From: Trichodelitschia bisporula
Lineage: Eukaryota; Ascomycota; Dothideomycetes; Phaeotrichales; Phaeotrichaceae
NCBI GenBank assembly: GCA_010356995.1
Contig: ML996687.1
Location: 869,803-933,802, forward strand
Reading direction: 5' to 3'
Length of the DNA stretch: 64,000 bases
A model generated the notes under the pieces. That model saw nothing but the letters and a program-made list of their open reading frames with translations. It searched no databases and was not told the DNA's origin. Below, piece after piece: positions 31,632 to 41,812 of this stretch. Position 1 is the stretch's first letter; every line of letters begins with the position of its first letter. The position numbers were made by a program, and so were the translations under genes.

Positions 31632-32492
31632 ATGGCGGACATTACCGTAGCAGAACCGTTTCCTATATTTGCAGTAGCGAACAAATACATCCTCTACGAC
31701 ATCAATACAGTCACGTACATCCGGCGCGTCCACCACATCTGCGGTGTACTGATCGGCAATATCCCCCAGGCTGCACAGCAGAATGTCTTCAGTGGCATTC
31801 CGCTGGAGCTCATACCTGAAGAAGCGCGGTTGCTGGTAGAACGCGGAAGTGCGTACATAGTAGATGATGTAGCATCACACCGACGGGGCCTAACTGATCT
31901 GAGTGCTGCCGAACGCATCGCGTTTGTGTCGGTGCTGGAGAAGCAAGGTCTTGAGGCAGCGCTGGCGCAGAAGCGCAAGGCAGACAAGAAGAGGGAGAAG
32001 CATTTTGAGAAAGCAGGAGGCAAGGCAAGGAAGCGGGGGCCTGACCGTGAGGACACCGAACTCGAGTCAGCCTCTGCATCGTACGCCGTTTCTCGGGCTG
32101 CGAGTGTTGTGCCTAACGATTCTGACGTGCAGCCGCTGTGCATTACCCCTACGACATCGTATCCTCCACTGAGTGCTCCAAAGCCAACTACTGCTCTCCT
32201 TCCCCCCGCATCACCTTCTTACGACCTCTTTGCACATCTTCATTCCAAGGACTACTTTCTTTCGCCCGGCCTGCGTTTCGGCTGCCAGTATCTAGCTTAC
32301 CCTGGAGATCCTCTCCGCTTCCATAGCCATTTCCTGGCTAACGGCGTGGCTTGGGACCAGGAAATCAGCTTGCTCAACATCGTCGCCGGTGGCCGCCTCG
32401 GGACCGGTGTGAAGAAGGGCTATCTCGTTGGCGGCAAAGACGACAGCCGCGACGAGGTAAGAGTGTTTTGCTTCGAGTGGGCGGCCATGTGA
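31632..32492 (+). CDS. SEN34: tRNA-splicing endonuclease subunit Sen34
   Basis: An intronless frame of 286 residues from the ATG at 31632 (MADITVAEPFPIF); open sequence upstream to 31545 is taken as leader. Sen34 cuts the 3' splice site of intron-containing pre-tRNAs within the four-subunit Sen complex. The N-terminal domain includes ANKYILYDINTVTYIRRVHHICGVLIG. A charged Lys/Arg/Glu linker spans about 115-190. The C-terminal nuclease fold contains the Tyr-His-Lys triad: Tyr in GCQYLAYPGDP, His in RFHSHFLANG and Lys in GVKKGYLVGG; the protein ends VFCFEWAAM as usual. All three catalytic residues are present. A GTAAGA near the 3' end was not treated as a donor because the family C-terminus reads through it. 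Confidence 0.93.
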   Translation: MADITVAEPFPIFAVANKYILYDINTVTYIRRVHHICGVLIGNIPQAAQQNVFSGIPLELIPEEARLLVERGSAYIVDDVASHRRGLTDLSAAERIAFVSVLEKQGLEAALAQKRKADKKREKHFEKAGGKARKRGPDREDTELESASASYAVSRAASVVPNDSDVQPLCITPTTSYPPLSAPKPTTALLPPASPSYDLFAHLHSKDYFLSPGLRFGCQYLAYPGDPLRFHSHFLANGVAWDQEISLLNIVAGGRLGTGVKKGYLVGGKDDSRDEVRVFCFEWAAM

Positions 32493-32930
32493 GAGGATCA
32501 GGACTTGCACCTTTCCCACTACGCCGCACGGGTGCAGCATCTGAATGCGCTTGCCTTGGTCAGAAAAAAAAGGCTTGCTGTTCCGCACCAGAGAACCAGG
32601 CCCATCGGAGTTAAAGCTAGCACTCGTGGACCCACGACATAGGATCACGGAGACGCCGCTATGAGTCGCAGCCGTCTGGTTTTCACTCTTGACAGAGGGC
32701 AAGACAGAGAGGGCTGAAGCAATAAAGATGCGTAGGTGCCATGCTGCTGGTGCGAAGGAGTCAGCTAGTTCATTCGGAGCATGACGAGGGCTGGAATGAG
32801 ACTGACCGATGTTTATTTGATGGCGCGTGAGCCCTCTATGGAAATGGATAATTATTAATTCTTATGCGAACGCCTGATGCCGTGATGTTCCTGTGCGATT
32901 TCCCAGCGTATCCCGTCACTTAGGACTCTA
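32493..32930. other. Convergent intergenic region
   Basis: About 440 bp between convergent stops; nothing recognised. Confidence 0.5.
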
Positions 32931-33581
32931 TCAAACCCCATCACCACGTTCTAGGAAGCCAGGATCCATCTCGATCCGCTTCTCAAATTTGCGCCACCAT
33001 TCCTGGAAACTCTTGAGCGGGACAACTTCATGACCGCCAGGCCCACCTCCACTGAAGCTGGCGAGGAAGTTGAAGGCGTTGGCAATGATGCGCTGGGCCA
33101 GGACTTTGGTCGGCACGCCCGGTGCTGTGGTAGGCAGCGTGCGCTTCACCAGCTCGTTGCCTGCTGGTTTCGCTGCAGCGCGTGCAGTTGCTAGCGCGAC
33201 AGCAACCTGAGAAGCGGGTTCGAGGCTGATACCCAAGACGATAGGTGCGCTCCCCGCGTCAGTCGTCTGCTCGTCCGTCATGGCATCCTGATCGTCAAGG
33301 GCGCCAACCCCAGTGGGAACGGTGGCGGGACCGGTACGGATGCGGAAGATGGCACTTTGTTTGTCGTTGTCGAGAGCGCCGAGCAGGCGGAATTCTGAGT
33401 CAGGTGGCAGTTGAACGTAAACGGCCGCGGCGGAATCCGGGGGCATTGCTGTTCCGGGTGTCAGGAAGACTGCGAGATGGTGGAAGGGAGGAGAAGGCGG
33501 AATAGTGAATGCAGCTTGCGTAGGGGAGATCTGATTGGGAGAGGTGAGGATTGGGCGACCGGAAATCAGGACAGCAAACAT
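32931..33581 (-). CDS. OPI10: Hikeshi/Opi10-family nuclear import carrier
   Basis: An intronless frame of 216 residues. The N-terminal domain MFAVLISGRPILT, QISPTQAAFTIPPSPPFHHLAVFL, PPDSAAAVYVQLP, FRLLGALDNDKQSAIFRI is the DUF775/Hikeshi beta-sandwich. The C-terminal part LAQRIIANAFNFLASF, then FQEWWRKFEKRIEMDPGFL, is the conserved helical tail. Human Hikeshi carries Hsp70 through nuclear pores during heat stress; yeast Opi10 mutants over-secrete inositol. A Ser/Ala-rich variable segment (about 95-160) separates the domains. Length is normal. The start is set by the invariant N-terminal MF. It has a 288-bp divergent promoter shared with the Nudix gene. Confidence 0.93.
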   Translation of the reverse strand: MFAVLISGRPILTSPNQISPTQAAFTIPPSPPFHHLAVFLTPGTAMPPDSAAAVYVQLPPDSEFRLLGALDNDKQSAIFRIRTGPATVPTGVGALDDQDAMTDEQTTDAGSAPIVLGISLEPASQVAVALATARAAAKPAGNELVKRTLPTTAPGVPTKVLAQRIIANAFNFLASFSGGGPGGHEVVPLKSFQEWWRKFEKRIEMDPGFLERGDGV

Positions 33582-33869
33582 GATGTTAGGATACAGTCGG
33601 TGAAGAGGACATCGAGCAGTGAGCGAACGAGGCGTTGTTTGGGGTTGGTTTGTGCCTCTGTACTCCGGGGAGGCAATGATATTTGAAGGTGGGAAGGCTT
33701 AGATCTTTTGACACGAGATTGCTGCCTCGTCAGGGGTTTGTGAAAAACCCTCTTTCTGCCTCGACGTCGTACGGCGAGACAGGCTTAAATACAACCTACA
33801 AACCCTCTCCCCCTCTGCTCTGTGCCCATTCCTGAGCACTTGACGAACTTCTGCATTCCTATCGCAATA

Positions 33870-34894
33870 ATGCCTGTGTCCCTCAGCAATCTCGACCTCA
33901 TCAACAGCTGTGATCAGTATGCACATGGCCCTTGAGAGCTACCCCGCTGACCCCGCACCCTCACCTCAGGTTCCCCTATCTCGATCCCTCCAAACCGCAG
34001 GAATACTTTGACCATCTCAACAAATATGTCCACCTACGCGTCGTCAACCAGCCACGTCCCGAAGTCACCTTTGGTCTGATCCGTCCTGAGGTGGCAGAGG
34101 GAATCGCAAAGTGCGAAGGCTGGGAACTCGATACCAACAGCACGCCTTCGACCCTCACTCTTGTCGCAGGCTCGACGGCCGATGAGCGCAACGTCGTGGT
34201 CGACAGGTCTATGCGATCACTGCGCGAGGCGCGCGTCTTCCAAGTGCTTGACAAGTGGCGCGAAGAGCTGTACACGGTTTATGGCGTCGATAAACGCGAG
34301 CTCTTCGCCGTGGAACGCAGCGCGAGCCCGCTGCTGGGCGTGGTGACGTACGGCGTTCATATGACGGCCTACAAGCGACACCCCTCTGGCATGCGCATCT
34401 GGGTGCCACGGCGTAGCGCCCACAAGCAGACATACCCGTCCATGCTGGACAACACCGTCGCCGGCGGCATGGCGAAGGGAGAGCTGCCGTACGAGGCGCT
34501 GATACGCGAGGCGAGCGAGGAGGCAGACCTTCCTGAGTCTCTGGTACGCGATCGTGTTGTAGCCGTGGGAGCTATCACCTACTTGTATGAGCGCGATAGC
34601 CAGGCGGGCGGCGAGTGTGGCTTGCTGCAACCAGAGTGCCAGTACCTTTACGACATGGACCTGACGGACTCAGGAGCGGAGTGTGCGCCTAATGACGATG
34701 AGGTGGAGTCCTTCAAGCTGATGGAAGTGGCCGCTGTGAAAAGTGCACTGAGGAATGGCGAGTTCAAGCCCAACTGCGCCATGGTTATGTTGGACTTCCT
34801 CTTACGCCATGGGCACATTGTTATGGAGGATGAGCCGGACTACGGCGAGATCGTTGCGCGACTGCACAGGCGTCTGGAGTTTCCGATGCGATAG
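33870..34894 (+). CDS. Nudix hydrolase with DUF4743 N-terminus (Tnr3/YJR142W-like)
   Basis: Two exons, 33870-33916 and 33970-34894, with a 53-bp intron; 323 residues. Exon 1 supplies MPVSLSNLDLINSCDQ, joined to FPYLDPSKPQEYF, so the true start is upstream of the longer downstream open frame. Residues about 1-120 are the DUF4743 domain and about 135-300 the Nudix fold. The Nudix box is GGMAKGELPYEALIREASEEADL; the metal-binding REASEE core is intact, while the late Gly of the consensus is Asp. S. pombe Tnr3 and yeast YJR142W proteins of this architecture hydrolyse damaged thiamine diphosphates such as oxothiamine forms, so a housecleaning role in thiamine metabolism is likely by family. Confidence 0.9.
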
Positions 34895-35012
34895 AGAGCG
34901 GCCCTCAGATGTCCTTATTTTAACGCCTATCCTAGCTATACGTACATGCCTCTGTATATCCCCAAACGCCGATATGCACCATTTTACCCGATTCCACCAC
35001 TAGAACATCGTT

Positions 35013-35539
35013 CTACTTCTTCAAAAGAAGATAGACGTTGTCGACGCGGAGAGGAGTCAGCTTCTTGTAAGGGCCCTCAATGAAGAGAAGCAAGCCGCCG
35101 AACGAGACATAGACCTTGCTGTGGTGTTGTTAGCTTCGCACAAAACATCTCGGTTGGTTGCAGCGATAGCAGACACGCATCGACATGCCCATCACTGCTA
35201 GGCGCAGGACTTGACGTACATGATCTCGCCCTCGGCGCCTTCCTCGAAGCGGTAGACCTTGCCGTAGCAGACGTAGTCGTACAAGTCCGCAAGAGTCTGC
35301 TCACCAGGACGATCGCGCCAACCCTTGTCGTCCTTGGAACCATCGAGATTCAGCGTCGACGCCAGAAGCAGCTGCACGTTATCGTCAACGGAGAGCGGGT
35401 ACAGATCGGTGTTCACATCGAGAGAGACGCTGGTGCTGTTGTCGGCGGAGATGGCCGTATAGCGCGCCACACGGTCATACTTCTGGTCGTTGCATCCGGT
35501 CAAAGTAAAGTTGTCTTCGTAGAGGTGCGAGTCCGACAT
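35013..35539 (-). CDS. RPB8: RNA polymerase I/II/III shared subunit Rpb8 (RPABC3)
   Basis: Two exons, 35220-35539 and 35013-35118, with a 101-bp intron; 141 residues. MSDSHLYEDNFTLTGCNDQKYDRVARYTA, LDVNTDLYPLSVDD, LNLDG and DLYDYVCYGKVYRFEEG match Rpb8, and exon 2 provides KVYVSFGGLLLFIEGP and the invariant end LTPLRVDNVYLLLKK. The frame across the intron is fixed by AT+C giving Ile. Rpb8 is an OB-fold subunit common to the three nuclear RNA polymerases. Without splicing the first exon would stop eight codons early in the family alignment (SCA end), so the intron is required. The length equals the family norm. Confidence 0.95.
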
Positions 35540-35788
35540 GGCGGGTAAGGTGGGGTTTGGAGTTTGCGGGTTGGAGTGTGAAGTTGTGCAGGTGTTGGCA
35601 GGTGTGGAGGAGCCTCAAACATTCGGCGGGTGGTTGGATTCTTTGAGGCTGTATGGATTATGTAATCGGATTCAATGGATGCGCGCAGGGCTGAAAAGCC
35701 AACGCCTCCTCCACCGACCGCATTATTTCTCCACTACATCCGTACCCAAACGTCACTACGTCCACTCCTCCACATCGACCATAAAGCC

Positions 35789-37458
35789 ATGGTCGTATCC
35801 CGACCCATAGCGCGATTATTTGAGCATAAATATCCTTCCTACAGCATACGACATGCCTCGAGCGCTATTCAAATCCCACGAATTGCATCCCTTCTGAATC
35901 CCCAAGCGGTGGACGGATCCATCCACGTCAACGGCTTTGTGCGCACAATTCGTAAACAGCGACACGTCGCTTTCGCTACAATCACCGATGGTTCCTCCAC
36001 CGAAGCGCTGCAGACCATCCTGACCCCAGAACAAACAAAAGGGTTAGCAATGAAGCATGCTCGTGGAAATCAGGAATCTGCTGATGCGCCGCTTTCAGAG
36101 TCACGCTCGGAAGCGCTGTGCAAATTGTTGGAGAGTGGAAGCCGCGTCCCTCGAGACAGGACGAATATGAACTCCATGTCCGAGACCTTAAGATTCTAGG
36201 CGAGCACGACTCCACGGTAGGACGCCTCTAGCCCCTGCAACTACGCCGTGAAGTGCTCACTTACCAAGCCCGTCTGTGGCCTTCCCCGTAGTCGTATCCG
36301 ATCCAGAAAAAGTTCCATACCCGCGAATTCCTCCGCACCCTACCCCACCTTCGAAGCCGCCTGAAGTACAACGCCCTGCTTCTCCGCCTTAGATCCGACG
36401 TGATTAGTCGCGTGACGTCCTTCTTCGAAGAGCTTGAATTCGTCCAAACACACACGCCCGTCATCACGTCTTCCGACTGCGAGGGCGCCGGTGAGGTGTT
36501 TGCCGTAGAGTCGGCTGCCGCCGTAGCCAAACCGAGCAAGACGGCTGCTACTCACCCTCGACCCTTCTTCCGGGAGCCTAAGTACCTCACGGTCTCGTCT
36601 CAGTTGCATCTCGAAGCCCTTGCGCTTTCCGTCGGCCGGGTCTGGACGCTGTCACCTACCTTCCGTGCGGAAAAGAGCGAGACCACGCGACATCTGAGCG
36701 AGTTTTACATGCTCGAAGCTGAAGTTGCCTTTGTGGGCAATGTCGGCGATCTTATGGAGCTCCTGGAGGCAATGCTACGGGCCGTGGTCTCCAAAATACA
36801 ATCATCACGTCTTGGTGAGGAACTCCTTCTGGCCCGAGATGACCATGACAAGGACCCGGAGAATCCTGAAATCACTCGAGGGGAACTGGCTGCGAGGTGG
36901 GACGGCATAACGAGCGAGGAGAAATGGCCCCGCATCACCTATGCCCGCGCCATAACCCTGCTTCAGGAAGCCGAGCGGAGCAACACGACGAGCTTCGAAT
37001 ATCCACCTCTCGTCGGCCACAGCCTACAGGCTGAGCATGAAAGATACATCGCGCAGACAGTCGGCTGCGGCTCACCCGTTTTCGTAACCAACTATCCACG
37101 CGACATCAAAGCCTTCTACATGGCGCCGTCAGGGGAGAGCGCGGGCAGCGATGATATACCGACAGTCGCTTGCTTTGATCTGCTGGTCCCGGACGTGCTG
37201 GAACTGGCTGGAGGCTCAGTTCGCGAGCACCGATTCGACGCGCTCATGGACTCGCTCGTGCGGCACGGGCTTACAGAGTCCAAGGAGGCGGGAGTGCCGA
37301 AGAATCTGCAATGGTACGCCGACCTGCGCCGGTACGGTAGCGTGCCACATGGTGGCTTCGGCCTAGGCTTTGACCGGCTGCTCACCTACCTTTCCGGTGT
37401 ACCGAACGTGCGCGATGTTGTCAGCTTCCCAAGGTGGCACGGTCGCTGTGACTGTTGA
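35789..37458 (+). CDS. SLM5: Asparaginyl-tRNA synthetase, mitochondrial
   Basis: Three exons: 35789-36042, 36099-36216 and 36292-37458, with introns of 56 and 75 bp; 512 residues. The N-terminus (MVVSRPIARLFEHKYPSYSIRHASS) is basic and hydroxylated like a mitochondrial presequence. An OB-fold anticodon-binding domain follows (GSIHVNGFVRTIRKQRHVAFATITDGSS; AVQIVGEWKPRPS; YELHVRDLKILGEHD). The class II core has motif 1 around HTREFLRTLPHLR to THTPVITSSDCEGAG, motif 2 FRAEKSETTRHLSEFYMLE and motif 3 GGFGLGFDRLLTYLSGV. It attaches asparagine to tRNA-Asn; the presequence and compact size favour the organellar enzyme. Both introns are required to keep the frame. Confidence 0.93.
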
Positions 37459-37862
37459 ACGTATGCCACCGGATCGCGTCGCTCGTAGTGTAAATTTCGA
37501 GGAACTCTACACCATGTAATTGTATATAGAATAACGACATGGTTTCTGCTCCGCCTAATGTTCCACCTCGGCCTCAATGTTGTCTTGTGAGAATTCCCTC
37601 ACGTGATGAGTATCATCGCCTTGCGGCCAATCCGATGTCGGTCATTTGTCACCGACGGCATACCGTACTCTCATCGAACAGGAGACATGACGGACGAAAG
37701 ATGGATCTGAGCAACGGCAAGTTGAGAGCAGGTAAAACTGGTTGTACATTCTGTTCACAAATCCCCAATCGCCCTATGGAATTGAGCATTCAAAGCGCCC
37801 CCACCCGGCCCCCAATCATGCACCACCCAGTCTAGCCTCCCGGCCTCTTCTCTTTGCAACGA
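37459..37862. other. Convergent intergenic region
   Basis: About 400 bp between AsnRS and SDHC stops; nothing recognised. Confidence 0.5.
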
Positions 37863-38564
37863 TTACAGTCCAACAGCCAGATACAACGTCAAGATGGCTG
37901 TAGCACCCACAGCGGCCCAGCCCGTCTGCTGCACCTGCTTATTGGTGATCTGCTTGGCCATATCCCAGGTCAAGTGGCGCAGGCTGTTGACAGTGTGGAA
38001 GACGAAGGGGAAGGCCAGCGCCGACTTGGTCAGCACCTTGGCAACAATGGGCCAGGCGGCAAAGGAAGCCGCAATGGCCGACGACTCCAGGTGCCAACCG
38101 AAGAGAGGCGAGGCGAGGTAGGCAGCGCTGAACAGGTACAGGCTGCCGCTGAGGGCAACGCCAGTGATGCGGTTCAGCGCGGAAAGGTACCAGGTGATCT
38201 GGGGCTGGTAGATGCTGAGATGGGGGGATACGGGACGGCGCAGACGCTGCTTCGCGAGGATCTCTTCGCCGGTCGACTGCGAAACCTGCTGTGTCACCTG
38301 TCTGTTTGGCGAGGGTATAGTCAGCGACGTTCTTCATATGACAGCTTCTGCGCATTCGAGGAAGGACTGCCTACCTCCGCTGCACATAGTGCGTGTTGGT
38401 AGCGAAGGCGGCAGGCGGCGCAAACTTGGCGACGAGACTGGTCGGGCGGATGAGCGCTGCGATGGTTAGCAGATGTGCCGAGTGCGCGGGGTAATAGGCA
38501 TTGAGGTGATTGTGGGGAACACACCTCGCCGAGCGGAGGTTTGCAAGATCCGAGAAGTAGACAT
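37863..38564 (-). CDS. SDH3: Succinate dehydrogenase cytochrome b subunit (SdhC)
   Basis: Three exons: 38525-38564, 38375-38456 and 37863-38301, with introns of 68 and 73 bp; 186 residues. The tiny first exon MSTSRILQTSARR starts a mitochondrial presequence that runs through ALIRPTSLVAKF. The mature part has the SdhC signature RPVSPHLSIYQPQITWYLSALNRITGVAL, three transmembrane helices, and the haem-ligand His region HTVNSLRHLTWD. It anchors complex II in the inner mitochondrial membrane and helps bind ubiquinone and haem b. Splicing is fixed by A at ARR-ALIR and by R at QRR-QVTQ. It is divergent from the BLOC-1 gene (415-bp shared promoter). Confidence 0.94.
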
Positions 38565-38979
38565 ATTTGTGGCCAGGTGCAATTTCAAAAGTAAAGGGCG
38601 ACGACAATGGCCAACGGGTGTTTCGTGACTTTGCGGAATGGGCGACGAGAATGACGGACGGGCAGGTTGGCCGAGGGAAAGCGGCACGGGCGGCCACTTC
38701 GGGACCGGCGCTTGTCTGGTCATTGGCGTATCCAATCACCATGCAGGCAAAGTGAGCGGCGCTTCACGCGGCTAAACCGTTCGAAAGTGCTCACGTAAGC
38801 GCATCTGCTGACATAAGGCATGAGGCTACAGGCGATGGGCAATGCGGGGTAATTTACATATCTCTCCTCTTGATGGACAGAAGATAGATGAACAGACAAC
38901 CCAATCCTCTCATCGCCATTGTGGCGCAAGATATACCCTGTCATCCTCCTCTCTAAGCAGCCAAGAAGAAAAGTCTAAT
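38565..38979. promoter_or_regulatory. Divergent promoter region of SDHC and the BLOC-1 subunit gene
   Basis: A 415-bp space between outward-reading starts. No specific element was assigned. Confidence 0.5.
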
Positions 38980-39345
38980 ATGACAACGGCCGACGACGAC
39001 TCAGAGAAGCGGACGGCCGAAGCTCGCGCCGCTGTCGCAGCCACCCTCTCCTCCATCGGCACGTCCATCAGCTCCGAGATCCAGGGCCGTGCCGCCGACA
39101 TTCACGCCAACGAGACCGCCATCGCGAAGCAGGAGAAGGAGCTGGCAAAGCAGACTGCCGCCTTGGCCAAGGAAACGGCTCAGTGGCAGAAGCTGGCGGA
39201 CACGAGCACCAAGAAGCTCAACGAGATCGGCGACATCCAGAACTGGGCTGAAGTTATGGAGCGGGATCTGCTTGTTTTGGAGGAGACGCTGCGCATTGTC
39301 GAGGGTCGACCGGATGTGGAGAGCGCCAGCGGGACCAATAGGTAG
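38980..39345 (+). CDS. BLOC-1 subunit 1 (GCN5L1-like) protein
   Basis: An intronless 121-residue frame starting MTTADDDSEK; open sequence upstream from 38842 lacks coding character. The whole protein is predicted coiled coil. ANETAIAKQEKELAKQTAALAKETAQWQKL and the C-terminal core LNEIGDIQNWAEVMERDLLVLEETLR follow the GCN5L1/BLOC1S1 family pattern (gDxxNWAexiExDl). In yeast the BLOC-1 complex sits on endosomes and regulates Rab5-type recycling. Length is about that of human BLOC1S1. The assignment rests on the NWAEVMERDL core and is fairly good. Confidence 0.78.
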   Translation: MTTADDDSEKRTAEARAAVAATLSSIGTSISSEIQGRAADIHANETAIAKQEKELAKQTAALAKETAQWQKLADTSTKKLNEIGDIQNWAEVMERDLLVLEETLRIVEGRPDVESASGTNR

Positions 39346-39560
39346 GATTCGGGAGGGCATTTTACCTGCTACACTTGAGCATTACTGGGTTGCACCCACA
39401 ACTGAGCACTATATCATGTACATTCGTTACGTGTTGGTGTACAGGGGAGTGGTTGCCGTAGTCCTCTGCAGAGAAGGGTCATATATAATCGGTACCACTG
39501 TGACCAGTTCAAGATGGATCCTGGTATGCTTTGAAGCCCAACCGGAACTCCCGCTCCTTG

Positions 39561-40910
39561 CTATCGTCCCTCGTCGGCGGCTACGGCCTCTTGCCCCAGT
39601 GAGCTCGGTGTTCCAGGCCTAGATCCCGCTGGCGCAAGTCTTCCGCTGGCAGTCCGCCCGGACCCAATACGCCGTCGGCCGGCCGCAGCACTGCCACTGC
39701 CCGCTGTTCCCGTACTCCATCTCCGTTCGCGCTCCTCGCTCTCGGGGGTCGGGCTGGTGCTGCTCCGCGAGCTGCTGCGCGAGTGACCCTCACGCTCGTC
39801 GCGGAGTGTGCTTGGTCGCCGACGGTGCTTTGACGGCGCCGGATGCAATGTCGAGTGAGATGTTGAATGCGAATGCGACTGGGAGTGCGCGTGCGCGTGC
39901 TGCCCTTGTGGGAGTTTCGCCAGGTCGCGCGGGCGCAACGGAGTCAAACCTGCGATGCGTGCCCAGCCTCGCCAACCTGCCCACCAGGCCCAACCACCCT
40001 CATGGCGCGCGAGGGCACGTTGGCTGGCGCGAATACGTGACCGCAGCTCCGAACGCCGTGCGTTCTCTGCGTCCCAATAGGCGGCGCGGTACGAGTCCCA
40101 GTCCTCGCGGAAGTCGGGTGTAAAGTGCTTCGGGAGCAGGATGAGACGCAGGGTATCGCCACCGGGAGCAATATCTTCTTCAGCGAAGACGGGAGATGAT
40201 GAGACGCTGGACGAAGCACGTGGGCGCGACTGGGCTGCCAGAGCGCGCCGCTCGGCTGTGGTGTAGTCGATGAAGTGGTAGGACGAAGTCGGGGCGGGAA
40301 AGATGGTGGAGAGTGGAAAGAGGGCGGAGAGGGGTGAAAGCAGTTCCTTCCACAAGGGCGTCCCCGTGAGCACGATCTTGACGTTCATGCTGCGCAGACC
40401 GCGGTTGGTTATACCCAGCCAGCGACGCGGCCAGCGCAAGCCGCGCTCCCACTGCCCCGTCACCCAAAACAGCGCTGCCATGACGTATCCGCTGATAAGC
40501 GCCACCTTTTCGCCCGTGTCTACGAGCCAGTATACGGAGCCGCCGACGCCGGTGCCGTCTTCACGAGGTCGCAGGAACTGACCGTAGGTGAAGTAGGCGA
40601 TCCACATCAGCAGGAGGATGAGAACGAAAGTGTGCTGACGACGACGAGCGCGAAGTATCAGGTATTGTTGTCGAAGGGAGGCCTCGAGGATGAGGAGGTT
40701 GAGGTATATTTGAGGAGGAGCGGAAGGGAGGAGGGCAGTCGGATCAGAAGTTTGCGCGGGAAGGTTGCGCGTCGAAGCTGTAGAGCCATGGCTGCTAGTA
40801 GGACGCTCGATGGTGGCTAAGGGAGCGCTGGATGTGATGGCGATGTGAGGGAGCGTGGCATCGGGAGGAGGAGCGCCCTTCACGATTTGGTCCAGCTTGG
40901 AGGCCGCCAT
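39561..40910 (-). CDS. Spo7-like regulatory subunit of the Nem1-Spo7 phosphatase
   Basis: An intronless 449-residue frame from the ATG at 40910 (MAASKLDQIVKG); a longer in-frame start at 40979 is not favoured. The core around residues 65-190 is the Spo7 domain: QIYLNLLILEASLRQQYLILRARRRQ, a first helix HTFVLILLLMWIAYFTY, FLRPREDGTGVGGSVYWLVDTGEK, a second helix KVALISGYVMAALFWVTG, then QWERGLRWPRRWLGITNRGLRSMN. Nem1-Spo7 in the nuclear/ER membrane dephosphorylates the phosphatidate phosphatase Pah1. The long C-terminal half is low complexity with His/Ser repeats (about 360-385) and Arg/Ser-rich sequence. Confidence 0.88.
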   Translation of the reverse strand: MAASKLDQIVKGAPPPDATLPHIAITSSAPLATIERPTSSHGSTASTRNLPAQTSDPTALLPSAPPQIYLNLLILEASLRQQYLILRARRRQHTFVLILLLMWIAYFTYGQFLRPREDGTGVGGSVYWLVDTGEKVALISGYVMAALFWVTGQWERGLRWPRRWLGITNRGLRSMNVKIVLTGTPLWKELLSPLSALFPLSTIFPAPTSSYHFIDYTTAERRALAAQSRPRASSSVSSSPVFAEEDIAPGGDTLRLILLPKHFTPDFREDWDSYRAAYWDAENARRSELRSRIRASQRALARHEGGWAWWAGWRGWARIAGLTPLRPRDLAKLPQGQHAHAHSQSHSHSTSHSTLHPAPSKHRRRPSTLRDEREGHSRSSSRSSTSPTPESEERERRWSTGTAGSGSAAAGRRRIGSGRTASGRLAPAGSRPGTPSSLGQEAVAADEGR

Positions 40911-41296
40911 TTGGGGCCTTCGGGGTAGAGGAGAGAGAGGTCGAAAGAAGGCTAAAAGAACGATAGGCCTCAGCAGCAAGTCATGGCGACAGCTCGGGTG
41001 TATTGTAGCAGTGAAGAAAGGATGCGCTTCGCTGGTCGCAACGCTGGCCCGTGACAGGGTGTACTCCGTAGGGAGAGCGAAAGTTTGACGACTTGTGAGG
41101 CTTTGCTGTAGAGTTGAAGACCAACCGGATTGGGCAATAGTTTTGGGTCGGGTTGTTTACTCAAATCTGACTGGACTGGATAGCAGAGGGTGGCTGGTGG
41201 TTGGCTGCAGGTAGTTTGCTGGCTGGTATGGTTTTACTGCTGGTGGTTTACATACTGCTGGGGAGAGAGAGTTGCGCAGTTGGTTGTATTGGAGGC

Positions 41297-41327
41297 GGTC
41301 AACAGCGGTCAATAGCGGTCAACAGGG
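41297..41327. repeat. Decamer tandem array at gap edge
   Basis: Three near-identical copies of cggtcaacag lie directly beside the N gap, so the array probably continues into it. Confidence 0.7.
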
Positions 41328-41334
41328 GGAAGCC

Positions 41335-41769
41335 NNNNNNNNNNNNNNNNNNNNNNNNNNNNNNNNNNNNNNNNNNNNNNNNNNNNNNNNNNNNNNNNNN
41401 NNNNNNNNNNNNNNNNNNNNNNNNNNNNNNNNNNNNNNNNNNNNNNNNNNNNNNNNNNNNNNNNNNNNNNNNNNNNNNNNNNNNNNNNNNNNNNNNNNNN
41501 NNNNNNNNNNNNNNNNNNNNNNNNNNNNNNNNNNNNNNNNNNNNNNNNNNNNNNNNNNNNNNNNNNNNNNNNNNNNNNNNNNNNNNNNNNNNNNNNNNNN
41601 NNNNNNNNNNNNNNNNNNNNNNNNNNNNNNNNNNNNNNNNNNNNNNNNNNNNNNNNNNNNNNNNNNNNNNNNNNNNNNNNNNNNNNNNNNNNNNNNNNNN
41701 NNNNNNNNNNNNNNNNNNNNNNNNNNNNNNNNNNNNNNNNNNNNNNNNNNNNNNNNNNNNNNNNNNNNN
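41335..41769. other. Assembly gap (435 N)
   Basis: Unknown sequence. Open frames drawn across it have no meaning. Confidence 0.99.
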
Positions 41770-41812
41770 CCACATTTATCGTGCCTCCCATCTATCCCGC
41801 ATAGCCTTCATC

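Larger units (their letters stand above)
40911..41812. other. Divergent intergenic region with assembly gap
   Basis: About 900 bp between the Spo7-like and HMG-box genes. A 435-base gap of N occupies 41335-41769. Just left of it, 41297-41327 holds three copies of a cggtcaacag/cggtcaatag unit, which may explain the failed assembly. Confidence 0.8.

Noticed and set aside
32450-32492. Possible 3' intron in SEN34 at GTAAGA
   Set aside because: Reading through gives the usual Sen34 C-terminus FCFEWAAM and a stop; no acceptor fits better.
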